A stretch of DNA of 64,000 nt, taken from the NCBI RefSeq assembly GCF_014171595.1, contig NZ_CP050451.1, forward strand, positions 3,968,001 through 4,032,000, given 5' to 3'. Source of the stretch: Massilia sp. Se16.2.3 (GTDB taxonomy: Bacteria > Pseudomonadota > Gammaproteobacteria > Burkholderiales > Burkholderiaceae_D). The notes beneath the pieces are model-generated. The model saw only the letters and a list, made by a program, of their open reading frames with translations, was not told the origin of the DNA and did no database searches. Position numbers and translations under genes: made by a program. Position 1 is the first letter of the stretch. Every line of letters starts with the position of its first letter. This document shows positions 49,951 through 59,576 of this stretch, one piece after another.

Positions 49951-50748
49951 ATGAAACAGTTCAACCGGCAACTCGCCGCCCTCCTCGCCAGCGCCTTCCT
50001 GGCGGGCGCCGCCATCGCGGCCCCGATCTCGAACACCGACGTCATCAAGCTGCTTGACGCCGGCATGCCGGAAGAAGTCGTCATCGAGGCCATCTACAAC
50101 GGCGAGGCGCGCTTCGACACCTCGGCCAATGCGCTGATCTCGCTGAAAGCAAAGGGCGCGACGCCCAACGTGCTGCGCGCGATGCTCGACGCCGGCCAGC
50201 GCAAGAAAGGCGGCGCCGCGAACACGGCCGCCAAGGCCGCGTCCGGCTACAACCCGGAAGAAGTCACCGTGGTCGTCAACGGCGAAGCGAGCATCATGCA
50301 GTACCGCATCGCGCAGCAGCGCAGCGCCGCGCGCGCAATGGGTTTCGCCGGCATGGCCAGCTACGCCACCCTGAGCGGCGAACGCGCCCAGCGCCGCCTG
50401 TCGGGCACGCCGGAATTCATCGTCTCGGTGCCGCGCAATGCCCGGGCGAGCGACTACCTGACGCTGGCAAACTTCGCCACCCGCCGCAACGGCACCCGTG
50501 AAGTCATGACCGGCGGCGGCTACATGTCCTACACCAGCGGCATCAACAAGAGCCGCGTCGTGCCGATCGTCAGCGAGGCGCTCGCGGACCAGTCGGCCGC
50601 GCGCGACGGCTTCGTGCTGTACTCGGTCAAGCCGGCGGCGCCGATGAAATCGGGGGAGTATGCGCTGGTGCTGTACACCGGCGAAATGCGTACCGCCGGC
50701 TTCTTCGCGCAAAACGCGAACAGCTACTTCGATTTCGGAGTTGACTGA
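49951..50748 (+). CDS. exported protein of unknown function
   Basis: 265 aa. Signal peptide (QLAALLASAFLAGAAIAAP). Then a short helical segment resembling SHOCT/helical-hairpin modules (TDVIKLLDAGMPEEVVIEAIYNG), a linker, and a beta-rich C-terminal domain (EFIVSVPRNARASDYLTLANF; SGEYALVLYTGEMRTAGFFAQN). Probably periplasmic or surface. No family assigned. It ends 48 bases before the convergent transferase gene. Confidence 0.7.
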   Translation: MKQFNRQLAALLASAFLAGAAIAAPISNTDVIKLLDAGMPEEVVIEAIYNGEARFDTSANALISLKAKGATPNVLRAMLDAGQRKKGGAANTAAKAASGYNPEEVTVVVNGEASIMQYRIAQQRSAARAMGFAGMASYATLSGERAQRRLSGTPEFIVSVPRNARASDYLTLANFATRRNGTREVMTGGGYMSYTSGINKSRVVPIVSEALADQSAARDGFVLYSVKPAAPMKSGEYALVLYTGEMRTAGFFAQNANSYFDFGVD

Positions 50749-50796
50749 CTCCGGAACCGGAGTAGTTGGAGTGTGCCTGACGCGCGCTGCGTGCGT

Positions 50797-51409
50797 TCAG
50801 GCAGGAAAACCGGCCGTGTCGATCACGGCCGGTTCCACATCCAGGGCATGCGTGCTGCTCAGCACGAGCATCAGCCCTGGCATGACGTGGAACTGGTCGA
50901 AGGCGGCTTCGCGCCCCAGCTTGATGTGGGCCTCGTAGCGGCACCACATGCGGTAGAACCCGATTACGCGCGCTTCGCCATCGAGGGCAGCCAGTTCGGC
51001 CGCAGCCTCCGCGCCGAACGTCTGTTCGGCCAGCGCAAGGACGTCGCGCGCGGGATCGATGCGTTCGATGTCGAGACCGACCGGCGCGCAGGTGCTGGCC
51101 GCGCAGGCAACCCAGCGTCCGCTGTGGGAAATACTGAAGGACATATCGGAGCGCTCGGGAGAGCGCAGCGCCGCGCGCATTGCCGGGCCGCTCGAGCAAG
51201 TCCACCGTGCGTGGCGGGACATCGAGCAAGGCGCCGATCGCCGTGCGCAGCAGCACGCGCCCGGCAAGGAACTGGCGGCGCCGCTCGGCGCGCACGAAGC
51301 GCGCATGGCGGGCCCGCTCGGCTTCGCCCAGCCAGTCCAGGCTGGACGCGAGCGCGGCCTCGGGCAAGGCCGCGCTGTCGAGCAGCCACAGGAGTGTTTC
51401 GCGCGGCAC
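50797..51409 (-). CDS. 4'-phosphopantetheinyl transferase, one frame change
   Basis: About 204 aa after repair. The Sfp/AcpT-type signature GLDIERIDPARD (Mg-binding Asp/Glu) and FYRMWCRYEAHIKLG (W...E...K) are intact; the N-terminal half (LLWLLDSAALPEAALASSL; RARHARFVRAERRRQFLAGR) is also typical. One G too many in GCGCGGCGCTG (about 51170-51175) breaks the frame. It loads phosphopantetheine on carrier proteins. Placed at the downstream end of the polyene cluster, whose carrier proteins it probably serves. Confidence 0.82.
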
Positions 51410-51434
51410 GGCCCTGCCCTGGTTTGCCTGGGGC

Positions 51435-51878
51435 TTACTTGATCTTGACGAAGTCGCCCTTGAGCGCGACGCCGGTGACCATCTTGCCGTCGTGGCATTC
51501 GTACTGGTCGTTGCTCATCACCTCGACGTTCTTGTAGTTGCTGGCGATGTTGATGACGGCGTTCGCACCGAGCTCCTGGGCACGTGCCTGCAGGCGCAGC
51601 ATGGCCGACAGGAAGGCCCAGTTGCAGGCCTTTTCGGCGCTCTTGCCGAAGGAGTTGGTCTTCTGGCTGGTCTGGTCCGCGCCCAGCTTCTGCAGCACTT
51701 TCGGGGTCTTCTGGTTACCGAAGTAGAATTTCACCGAGTCGCCGAGGCGGTTTTGCGCGTCGTTGTCGGCCATGGCGCCTTCGATCGGCAGCATCATCTT
51801 GCTGTCGCGGGCCTGGGCCGGCATGCCGGCGGCTGCCGCGGCGGCGGCGATGGCGATACTCAGAACGATTTTTTTCAT
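51435..51878 (-). CDS. small exported protein, YbjQ-like fold suspected
   Basis: 147 aa. Signal peptide (IVLSIAIAAAAAAAGMPAQA). The C-terminal half has the pattern LQARAQELGANAVINIASNY and VTGVALKGDFV, reminiscent of YbjQ/UPF0145 pentameric proteins; relatives are sometimes mislabelled excinuclease subunit. It lies between the polyene cluster and the transferase, same strand. Confidence 0.65.
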   Translation of the reverse strand: MKKIVLSIAIAAAAAAAGMPAQARDSKMMLPIEGAMADNDAQNRLGDSVKFYFGNQKTPKVLQKLGADQTSQKTNSFGKSAEKACNWAFLSAMLRLQARAQELGANAVINIASNYKNVEVMSNDQYECHDGKMVTGVALKGDFVKIK

Positions 51879-52000
51879 CTTGTTATTCCCTGGTTTGGTC
51901 CTGCTGTTTAAAAATCCGCGTTGCTTGTCAACGCAGGCTTGTTGCACTTCCGGATGGAACCGTTGCGGCGGGCGCAGCTCCTGCCCCGCCTTGCTGCGCC

Positions 52001-53230
52001 CTAGCGGTGCTTCGCAAAAATCAGCGAGGTATTGATCCCGCCAAAGGCAAAATTGTTCGACATGACGTATTCGCAGTCCAGGCGCCGTCCTTCGCCGCGG
52101 ATGTAGTCCAGTTCTCCGCATTGCGGGTCGACCTCAATCAGGTTGATGGTCGGGGCGAACCAGCCCTCGCGCATCATCTCGATGCAGAACCATGCTTCCA
52201 GCGCGCCGCAGGCGCCCAGGGTGTGGCCCATGTAGCTCTTCAGGGAGCTGATGGGCATGCGTGGGCCGAACACCTTCGACGTGGCCTGGCTCTCGGCGAC
52301 GTCGCCCTGCTGGGTGGCGGTGCCGTGGGCGTTGACGTAGCCGATGTCGGCGGGCGCAAGGCCGGCGTCCTGCGGAACCATCTCCATCGCCACCTGCATG
52401 GTGGCGGCGTTCGGCTGGGTCACGTGGGTGCCGTCGCTGTTGGTGCCGAAGCCCACCAGTTCCGCGTAGATGGTGGCGCCGCGTGCCAGCGCATGCTCGC
52501 GCTCTTCCGGGATCAGGGCGCCGGCGCCCTCCCCGATCACCAGGCCGTCGCGTTCGCGGTCGAAGGGACGCGGCGTCGTGTGCGGCGTGTCGTTGCGGGT
52601 GCTGGTGGCGAACAGGGTGTCGAACACGGCGGCCTCGGTGGCGCACAGCTCTTCCGCGCCGCCCGCGACCATCGCCACCTGGCGGCCGCTCCGGATCGAC
52701 TCGTATGCGTAGCCGATGCCCTGGCTGCCCGAGGTGCAGGCCGACGAAGTCGTGATCACGCGCCCGGTGAGGCCGAAGAAGACGCCGATGTTCACCGGCG
52801 CCGTGTGCGCCATCATCTTGATGTAGGTCGTGGCATTGATGCCGCGCGTGGTACGTTCCTCGATCATGCGGCCGAAGTCGCCGATCGCGCTGGTGGTGCC
52901 GGCCGAGGAGCCGAAGGAGACGCCCATGCGCCCGCTGGTGACCAGGGGGTCGTCCAGCAGGCCGGCATCCTTCAGTGCCAGCTCGGTCGCGCGCGTGGCC
53001 AGCAGGGCCACGCGGCCCATGCTGCGCGTGGCCTTGCGGTGGTAGCGGTCCGACAGTTCGAAAGGCGCGGCCGGTGCGCCCAGGCGCGTGTTCAGGCCAT
53101 CGTAATCGTCCCAGTCGTGCATGTGGACGATGGCATTGCGGTATTCGCCCAGGCGCTGGCGGATGGTGGCCCAGTCGTTGCCGAGGGGGCTGATGCCGGC
53201 CATGCCGGTGACGACGACGCGGTGGTTCAT
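52001..53230 (-). CDS. beta-ketoacyl-ACP synthase (aryl polyene cluster)
   Basis: 409 aa thiolase-fold condensing enzyme. The triad is complete: Cys165 in SSACTSG, His in NAHGTATQQGD and His in YMGHTLGACGA. It ends SNNFAFGGINTSL. FabF-like. It elongates the polyene with malonyl-ACP. The start overlaps the ketoreductase stop (ATGA). In aryl polyene clusters such a synthase pairs with a second one, here encoded at 54.4 kb. Confidence 0.93.
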   Translation of the reverse strand: MNHRVVVTGMAGISPLGNDWATIRQRLGEYRNAIVHMHDWDDYDGLNTRLGAPAAPFELSDRYHRKATRSMGRVALLATRATELALKDAGLLDDPLVTSGRMGVSFGSSAGTTSAIGDFGRMIEERTTRGINATTYIKMMAHTAPVNIGVFFGLTGRVITTSSACTSGSQGIGYAYESIRSGRQVAMVAGGAEELCATEAAVFDTLFATSTRNDTPHTTPRPFDRERDGLVIGEGAGALIPEEREHALARGATIYAELVGFGTNSDGTHVTQPNAATMQVAMEMVPQDAGLAPADIGYVNAHGTATQQGDVAESQATSKVFGPRMPISSLKSYMGHTLGACGALEAWFCIEMMREGWFAPTINLIEVDPQCGELDYIRGEGRRLDCEYVMSNNFAFGGINTSLIFAKHR

Positions 53231-53973
53231 GCGAGACCTCCATTCACGGAAATGACCTGGCGCGTGACATAGCCCGCATCCTCGGACAGCAAATAACTGA
53301 CGGCGGCGGCCACTTCTTCGGGACGGCCGACCCGGCGCAGGGGCACCAGCTTCAAGGCTTCCTCCATCGGCACATCGTCCAGCATGTCGGTTTCGATCAG
53401 GCCGGGGGCGACGCAGTTGACGGTGATGCTCCGCTTGGCCAGTTCCAGCGCCAGCGCCTTGGTGGCACCGATGATGCCGGCCTTGGCGGCGCTGTAGTTG
53501 ACCTGGCCGCGGTTGCCGATCAGGCCGGACACCGAGGCCATGGTGACGATGCGGCCGGGCTTGCGGCGCTGGACCATCGGCATCACGAGCGGGTTTAGTA
53601 CATTGAAGAAGCCGTCGAGATTCGTGCCCAGCACCTGGTCCCACTCCTCGCCGGTCATCGCCGGGAAGGCGGTGTCGCGCGCCACGCCGGCGTTACACAC
53701 CACGCCGTAGTAGCAGCCATGTTCCTCGATGTCGGCAGCCAGTGCGGCAGCCGTGGCTTCGCGCTGGCCGATGTCGAACTGGAGCACGCGCGCGCTGCCC
53801 CCAAGCTCCGCGATCTGCGACGCGACGGCGTCGGCTTCCTCGCGGCGGCTGCGGCAATGCACGACGACGGCATAGCCCTCGCGCGCCAGGCGCAGCGCGA
53901 TCGCCTTGCCGATGCCGCGCGACGAGCCGGTAATCAGCACACTGCGCAGGACGCTCTTGTCATTACTACTCAT
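53227..53973 (-). CDS. fabG: 3-oxoacyl-ACP reductase
   Basis: 248 aa short-chain dehydrogenase. TGSSRGIGKAIALRLA at residue 16, CNAGVARD, and catalytic S/Y/K in ASVSGLIGNRGQVNYSAAKAG. NADPH-dependent reduction of 3-oxoacyl-ACP in the polyene chain. ATGA overlaps on both sides show tight coupling with the dehydratase and synthase. Confidence 0.95.
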   Translation of the reverse strand: MSSNDKSVLRSVLITGSSRGIGKAIALRLAREGYAVVVHCRSRREEADAVASQIAELGGSARVLQFDIGQREATAAALAADIEEHGCYYGVVCNAGVARDTAFPAMTGEEWDQVLGTNLDGFFNVLNPLVMPMVQRRKPGRIVTMASVSGLIGNRGQVNYSAAKAGIIGATKALALELAKRSITVNCVAPGLIETDMLDDVPMEEALKLVPLRRVGRPEEVAAAVSYLLSEDAGYVTRQVISVNGGLA

Positions 53974-54428
53974 TCGGAACTCCGTTGCAAAAACTCTTCT
54001 ACGTTATCGGGCTGGAAGACGGTGATGGTGGCGCTGGCCAGCTCGCGCCCCTCGCCCGCTTCGATGATGCGGCAGTCGAACGCGCCCAGGCCGTTTTCGC
54101 CCTGCAGCGCGCGCTGCACGTGGATATTCAGTACGGTGCCGACCGGGAAAGCCGGCACCGCGCAGGTGTAGCGGCGGGTACCGAGCAAAAAGCCCACCCG
54201 CACCGGCTCGCCGCGCAGTTTGGCCGCGTGGCCTGCATGGGCCGCCACCGCCTGCGCCATGTATTCGACGCCGACCCAGGCGCCGACCGCGGCGCCATCG
54301 CTGAACATGGAATTGGCGCGGATGCCCACTTGCGCGTCGAGCGTTTCGGCGTCGGCAGCGAGCAGCTTGTCGAGCAGCGACATGGCGCCGCTGTGCGGCA
54401 CCAGGGTCTTGATGTCCGGCAGGGTCAC
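53970..54428 (-). CDS. hot-dog dehydratase (ApeP/ApeI-like)
   Basis: 152 aa, GTG start overlapping the upstream stop (GTGA). 3-hydroxyacyl-ACP dehydratase-like hot-dog fold: LVPHSGAMSLLDKLL with the catalytic histidine, GVEYMAQAVAAHAG with the helix glutamate. It makes the trans double bonds of the polyene together with the reductase and synthase. Confidence 0.87.
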   Translation of the reverse strand: MTLPDIKTLVPHSGAMSLLDKLLAADAETLDAQVGIRANSMFSDGAAVGAWVGVEYMAQAVAAHAGHAAKLRGEPVRVGFLLGTRRYTCAVPAFPVGTVLNIHVQRALQGENGLGAFDCRIIEAGEGRELASATITVFQPDNVEEFLQRSSE

Positions 54429-55603
54429 GCAGTCCTCCCGAACACCGGGGTCGCGTTCGAGCCGCCGAACGCGAAGGAGTTACTCAGCGCGTAGCGTATC
54501 GGACGGCAAGGCGCGTACCTGGCGCCACCGCGTTCAAACGCGGCAGCTCGGGGTCGGCTTCGCCGCTCCACAAGTGCGGCGGCAGCAGGCCTTCTTCGTT
54601 ATCGTCCTGCATCGCCAGCCAGCAGAAAGCCGCCTCCACCGCACCGGCGGCGCCGAGCGTGTGGCCGGTGAAGGCTTGGTCGAACTGACCGCAACCTCCG
54701 TGCCGAACAGGTCGGCCACGGCGCGCGACTCCATCGCGTCGTTCTGGACCGTGGCGGTGCCGTGCAGGTTGATGTAGTCGATGTCGCCAGCGTCGATGCC
54801 GGCGCGGCGCAGCGCCTCGCCCATCGAGATGCGCGCGCCGCCGCCCGCCGGGTCCGGTGCCGACATGTGGTGGCCGTCCGAGGACTCGCCCCAACCGAGC
54901 AGCGCGACCGCGCTTGGTGCGCGCGTCATCAGGAAGAGCGCGGCGCCCTCGCCCAGGTTGATGCCGTTGCGACCGAGGCCGAGTGGATTGCACTGCGTGC
55001 TACTCACCGACTCCAGGGCCGTGAAGCCGGCGACAGTGAAGCCGCACAGCGTGTCGACGCCGCCGGTGACGACCGCGTCGACCAGGCCCATGTTGATCAG
55101 GCGCGCGGCACTGGCGAGTGCCTTGGCGCTCGACGAGCAGGCGCTCGAATGCACGTAGCTGGGGCCGGATACGTCCAGTTCGTGCGCCAGGAATGCCGCG
55201 GGCGAACCCATCTCCTGCTGCCCATAGTGGAAGCCTTCCGGCAGCTCGCCGCCGGCCTCATGCGCGGCGATCGCGCTTTCGGTGGCACCCACACCGAGGT
55301 GCTGGTGCCGACGATGACGCCGACCCGGTCGCTGCCATAGCGCGCGATTGCCGCATCGACCGCTGGACGGATCTGCGCCAGCGCGGCCAGCGCCAGCGCG
55401 TTGTTCCGGCTGCGCATGGGCAGCGGCAGGTGGCCGAGGCCCGGCAGGTCCATCTCGACCTGGCCCAGCGGCAGCACGCGGCCCGGCGAGCAGGCGCTTG
55501 ATAAGCGCAAGCCGGTCTGCGCGTCCTCAAACAGGCGGCGGCGGATCGTCTCGCGGTCGCCGCCGAGCGCGCAGACCAGTGCGCAGTCGTTCAGGTACGG
55601 CAT
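54425..55603 (-). CDS. second beta-ketoacyl synthase of the polyene cluster, three frame changes
   Basis: About 393 aa after repair. Condensing-enzyme fold with complete triad: SSACSSSAKAL (Cys), NLHGTATVQND (His), FTGHTLGAAGA (His), ending YALSNSFAFGGSNATPVFG. Breaks: one G missing in TCGGTGTGG (about 55297), one G missing in ACCAAGCCTTC (about 54675) and one base missing near 54503. If the breaks were real the gene would be dead; every motif is present, so error is likelier. Acts as partner or chain-length factor for the other synthase. Confidence 0.83.
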
Positions 55604-55605
55604 CG

Positions 55606-56164
55606 TCAGTCTCCCGCCGACTCGATGGTCAGCCGGTATTTGTAGCGCAGGTTGTCGAGCACCGCCTTGCCCTTCCAGCGCGGCATGCCGCTGTAGTCGA
55701 TGGTGGCGACGACTTCGCCCTCGCGGCGCAGCGTGCGGCGCAGGCCCCGGTCCTCGATCTGCCAACCGGCAGGCAGGGCACGGGCGATGTCCGCCGCCGG
55801 CCACAGGGTCAGCTGCACGTCTTCCAGCACGTCGGCGGCGCGTACCTGCGAAGGCAGCATCGGATGGCGCCATTCGGTGAGTTCCTTGCCGTCGAACTCC
55901 AGGCTCAGCACGCGCATGCCGAGCGCCAGGCCCACCAGCGTGAGCTTGTTCGCGTCCACTTCCGGGGCAGCGTCGAGGTCGTTGTTGCTGCTGCCGCGCT
56001 GCACGGTCAGGTGCTGCTGCACGCTGATGGTTTCGCCCAGCGCGGCCGGGGCCAGGCGCAGGCCGAGGCGCGCGGGAACGTCTTCCTTGGTGGCGCAGCC
56101 GCACAGCGCAAGCGCTGCCAGCGGCGGCGGCGCCGCCTTTCTTAAGCCAGGACAGGCGAAGCAT
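55606..56164 (-). CDS. DUF3261 lipoprotein (polyene cluster), one frame change
   Basis: About 185 aa after repair. Lipobox LALCGC near residue 20 after MLRLSWLKK; the mature part (VSLEFDGKELTEWRHPMLPSQ cut short, DVQLTLWPAADIARALPAGW) is typical of DUF3261 proteins found only in aryl polyene clusters. It may carry or anchor the lipid product at the outer membrane. One G too many in AAAGGCGGC (about 56136) breaks the frame at codon 10. It overlaps the exporter gene by 23 bases. Confidence 0.8.
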
Positions 56165-58510
56165 TCGGTTCTTCCTTGGTAACGATGAAGCACGGGGCGC
56201 CCAGCCAGACCAGCGCGGTCCCGGTCAGCATGGTCAGGCCGAAAGCCTGCAGCGCCGGGGTGCCGGAGGAACCGAGCAGCCCGAACGAAAGGATGGTGCT
56301 GGCAGCCGACAGGCCGACGGCGAGCCAGGGCGCATCGCTGCCGCGCTCGTGCTCTTCCTGCATGAAGATGCCGTAGTCGACGCCGACGCCCAGCAACAGC
56401 ATCAGGGCCAGCACGTGGAACAGCTGCAGGCTGTGGCCGGTGAAGCCGAGCAGCGCCAGCGTCAGCGCGCTGGCCGCCGCGGTCGGCGCGAGCACGCGCC
56501 AGGTGCGGCCGCGGTAGCGCGGGAACAGCACCGGGAACACGACCACGTAGGCGCCGAGCACGACCCAGCCCATGTAGGCGCGGTAGCGTCCCAGCACCGA
56601 GGAGATGCCGCCGACCTTGTCGACCCACTGCACGCCGCTCAAGCCTTCGGCCGCCTGTCCCAGCACGGGGATCGACGGGTAGCGCATGCCGCGCAGCGCG
56701 ACGATACTGGCATACACGCCTTCGGTCTTGCCCAGCCAGAGGTGGCGCCACGGCTCGCTGGCCGAGGTGCGCATGAAGGCTTCCAGCTCCAGCGGCGCCG
56801 CGTTCGCGCGCAGGTGGGCGGCGGTGACCGCGGCCCAGCCGGCGTCCTCGCCGATCTCGCCTGCCAGCATCGACAGCGGGCCATCCTTTGCCAGTAGCCT
56901 GGCGTCGATGAGGGCCAGGCGCTCGGCCTGGGTGCGCGCGGACGGCACCCAGTTCGACAGCGCCTGGTAGCCGGCGATATGCTTCTGCGCGATCAGCGGA
57001 TCCAGGCGGCGCTTCAAGGCCTCTTCGCGCTGCAGCACTTCCTCGCTCGTCGCGCCGCGCACCAGGTAATACTGGACCGGGCTCGGGGCGTCGAGGAGTT
57101 TGCTCAGCTTGATCTGGTCGCGCACCAGCTGCGGCGGCGAGGACTGCAGCGAGCGGATGTCGTCGTTGACGGTAAGGCGTGAGCAGCCCAGCACGGTCAC
57201 GCCGCCAAGTACCGCCACCAGCACCAGCGTCAAGGGCTGGTTTGTGAGGCGCGGCCAGCGCGCCACCAGGCTCTTGTAGCCACGGGCGATCGGGCCGGCT
57301 TTCAGGGTCTGCGCGCCGATCAGGGCCGGGAACCAGCAGACCACGGTCAGCCAGGCGAACACCAGGCCCGGGGCCGAGAACACGGCCATGTGGCGCAGGC
57401 CCGGGAAGGGCGTGAGTGCCAGGCCCATGTAGCCGATCACGGCGGCCAGCAACGTAAACCCGAGGCCCGGCAGCAGGCGGCGCAGCAGCTGGGCCGAATC
57501 CATCTGCGGGTCGGCGCGCAGGCGGTTGCACAGGAAGTAGATGCCGTAATCCTGGGCGACGCCGATCAGGCTGGCGCCGAAGACGAGGGTCAGCAGGTGG
57601 ATGCGGCCGAACAGCAGCCAGCAGACCGACAGCGCGCCGAGGAAACCGATGGCGATCGCCAGCACGATCAGGCCGATCGGCTTGAAGGTGCGGAAGGTCA
57701 GCCAGGTCAGCAGGATAATGCCGATCATCGAACCGACGCCGATGGTGTGCACCTCGCGGCTGGCCTGCTGGCCGGCGGCGGCCGCGTGCAGCACGACGCC
57801 GGCCTGGATCACTTCGGCCGATGGCACGGAAGCACGCGCGGCATTCGAAGCCTGGGCCAGCAGCGGCAGCACGGCGTTCTGGGCGCCGAGCGAGAACGCC
57901 GATTTTTTCAGGGTATAGGTCAGCAGCACGTACTGGCGGCCCTCGCCTGCCACGAACAGCCGGCCGTCGCGCGGACGCACCGGGGTCTCGCCCGCGCGCT
58001 CCTGCACCCAGCCGGCGAACATGCCGAAGGGGTCGTCGCGGAAGGCGCCGAGTTTCGGGCCCGAGAAGGCGCTGTACAGCCGTGCCGGGGGGCCGAGTCG
58101 ACCCAGAAGCGCGGGGACTCTTTACGCAGCTGGCGTTCCTGCTCCGCGCCCAGCAGCAGGCTGCCGTGGCGCTGCAGGCCGGCCAGCCAGCCGGCCTGGG
58201 CGTCGTCGCCCATGGCGTCGAAACTCAGGATCGCGCCGTGCGGCGACAGCACCGCGCGGTAGGCATCGGCCGCACGGCCTGCCTCGTCCCATTCCTTCGC
58301 GCCGACCAGCACCACCACGCGCTGTTGGGCACTGTCGACCATGTGGGTGAAGGACTGCTGCAGGACCGGGTCGCGCTCTTCGCTCGGCAGCAGGGCCAGG
58401 ATGTCGGTGTCGGGCGCCAGGCCCTTGCCGAACCATAGCCAGGCGTTGTGCCCGACCAGCAGGCACACGACCAGTGCCCACAGGAGGGCCAGGCGTCGTT
58501 GCGCGTTCAC
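56142..58510 (-). CDS. MMPL family transporter (polyene export), one frame change
   Basis: About 789 aa after repair. RND-like exporter with two blocks of helices. N-terminal TM (LALLWALVVCLLVGHNAWLW) and periplasmic loop; the first MMPL core contains FGASLIGVAQDYGIYF, the second LLLGVGVDYGIFMQEEHERG. One G is missing in TCGG-CCCCCC (about 58085-58092). In aryl polyene clusters MMPL proteins are thought to move the lipid intermediate from the inner membrane toward the outer membrane. Confidence 0.87.
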
Positions 58511-59133
58511 AGCAGCGCCGCCTCTTCAGGCAAGAGCGCGGCCGGGCCGGTCTTGATGTCTTCGAACCTGATATCGGTCTTGTCGCCGCTTTCCTCAAGC
58601 ATGTGGATGGTGCGCACATAGGCGCCACCGTCGAGCGAAATGGCGCCGATGGCACGGGCCAGCGCGGCGCTTTTCGCTTTCAGGGCGACCTTCCAGCCAC
58701 CCTCGGCGACGGAACCGTCGACCTCGAACAGGGTTTCCAGCTGGCCGAGGTCGCCGGCCAGCAGCGAGAACAGCACGCCGTTGATCATGCGCACCGTCGG
58801 CTCCTGGCTGGCGTCCAGGCGCATGGCCACGCGTTCGCCCTGCATGTGGACGATTTCGTCGCGCTTCAGGCGCAGCGTGTTCGGGAAGGGTTTCAGGGTA
58901 CGCCACAGCACGCCCTTGCCGGCCACGACGCAGAAGCGCCCGGTCGAGACCAGCGGCCTCTTCATGCCGGCCAGCTGCTTGGTCTGCTCGAAGCGGCCGC
59001 ACAGCTGCTCGGGCTTGGCAAGCATGGACTGGATTTTCGCGATCGGCGCAGCGGCGGGGGCGGCGGCCTGCGCCGACGCGCAGGCGCCCGCGAACGCGAA
59101 CGCGGTGGTCAGGCTGACAAGGATACGTTTCAT
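58507..59133 (-). CDS. LolA-like outer-membrane lipoprotein carrier (polyene cluster)
   Basis: 208 aa. Signal peptide (ILVSLTTAFAFAGACASAQA), then a LolA/DUF1571-type unclosed beta barrel (QLCGRFEQTKQLAGMKRPLVSTGRF, GVLWRTLKPFPNTLRLK). Periplasmic lipid chaperone-like protein working with the MMPL exporter and the lipoprotein. ATGA overlaps with both neighbours. Confidence 0.87.
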   Translation of the reverse strand: MKRILVSLTTAFAFAGACASAQAAAPAAAPIAKIQSMLAKPEQLCGRFEQTKQLAGMKRPLVSTGRFCVVAGKGVLWRTLKPFPNTLRLKRDEIVHMQGERVAMRLDASQEPTVRMINGVLFSLLAGDLGQLETLFEVDGSVAEGGWKVALKAKSAALARAIGAISLDGGAYVRTIHMLEESGDKTDIRFEDIKTGPAALLPEEAALL

Positions 59134-59576
59134 GGTGCTTGCACTCCCAGCTTCTCGAAGAGGATGGACGGCGAGACGAAGCACATCTCGCCGGTGGTGG
59201 CGTCGACCGCGACCTGGGTCGTGCTGGCGCGGTTCAGGCGCTTGCCCGTTGCCAGGTCGCTGATCAGGTAGTCGATGCGCAGGCGGTTCTCCCACTCGAC
59301 GATCTCGGCGCGCAGCAGCAGGCGCTGGCCGAAGACGGCCGCACCCGCGTAGCGCAGGTTCATGTCGATGATCGGCCACATGTAACCCGAGTCGCGCATC
59401 TCCTCGTAGTTGTAGCCGATCTTGTCGAGGAGCGCGCAGCGCGCCACCTCGAGGTATTTCACGTAATTGCCGTGCCAGACGATCTGCATCGGATCGAGAT
59501 CGAAGAACTGCACCTGCATCTCGGTCTCGGCAAACCAGCGCGCCGGCGATTTCGTCTTGCTACCAAGCTTAGGCAT
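59130..59576 (-). CDS. 4-hydroxybenzoyl-CoA thioesterase-type hot-dog protein
   Basis: 148 aa from MPKLGSKTKS. Hot-dog fold with the active-site aspartate in FFDLDPMQIVWHGNYVKYLEVAR, as in 4HBT/YbgC enzymes. It probably releases the aryl polyenoic acid or removes stalled acyl chains from the carrier. The start lies inside the lyase gene and the end overlaps the carrier gene, so translation is coupled. Confidence 0.88.
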   Translation of the reverse strand: MPKLGSKTKSPARWFAETEMQVQFFDLDPMQIVWHGNYVKYLEVARCALLDKIGYNYEEMRDSGYMWPIIDMNLRYAGAAVFGQRLLLRAEIVEWENRLRIDYLISDLATGKRLNRASTTQVAVDATTGEMCFVSPSILFEKLGVQAP

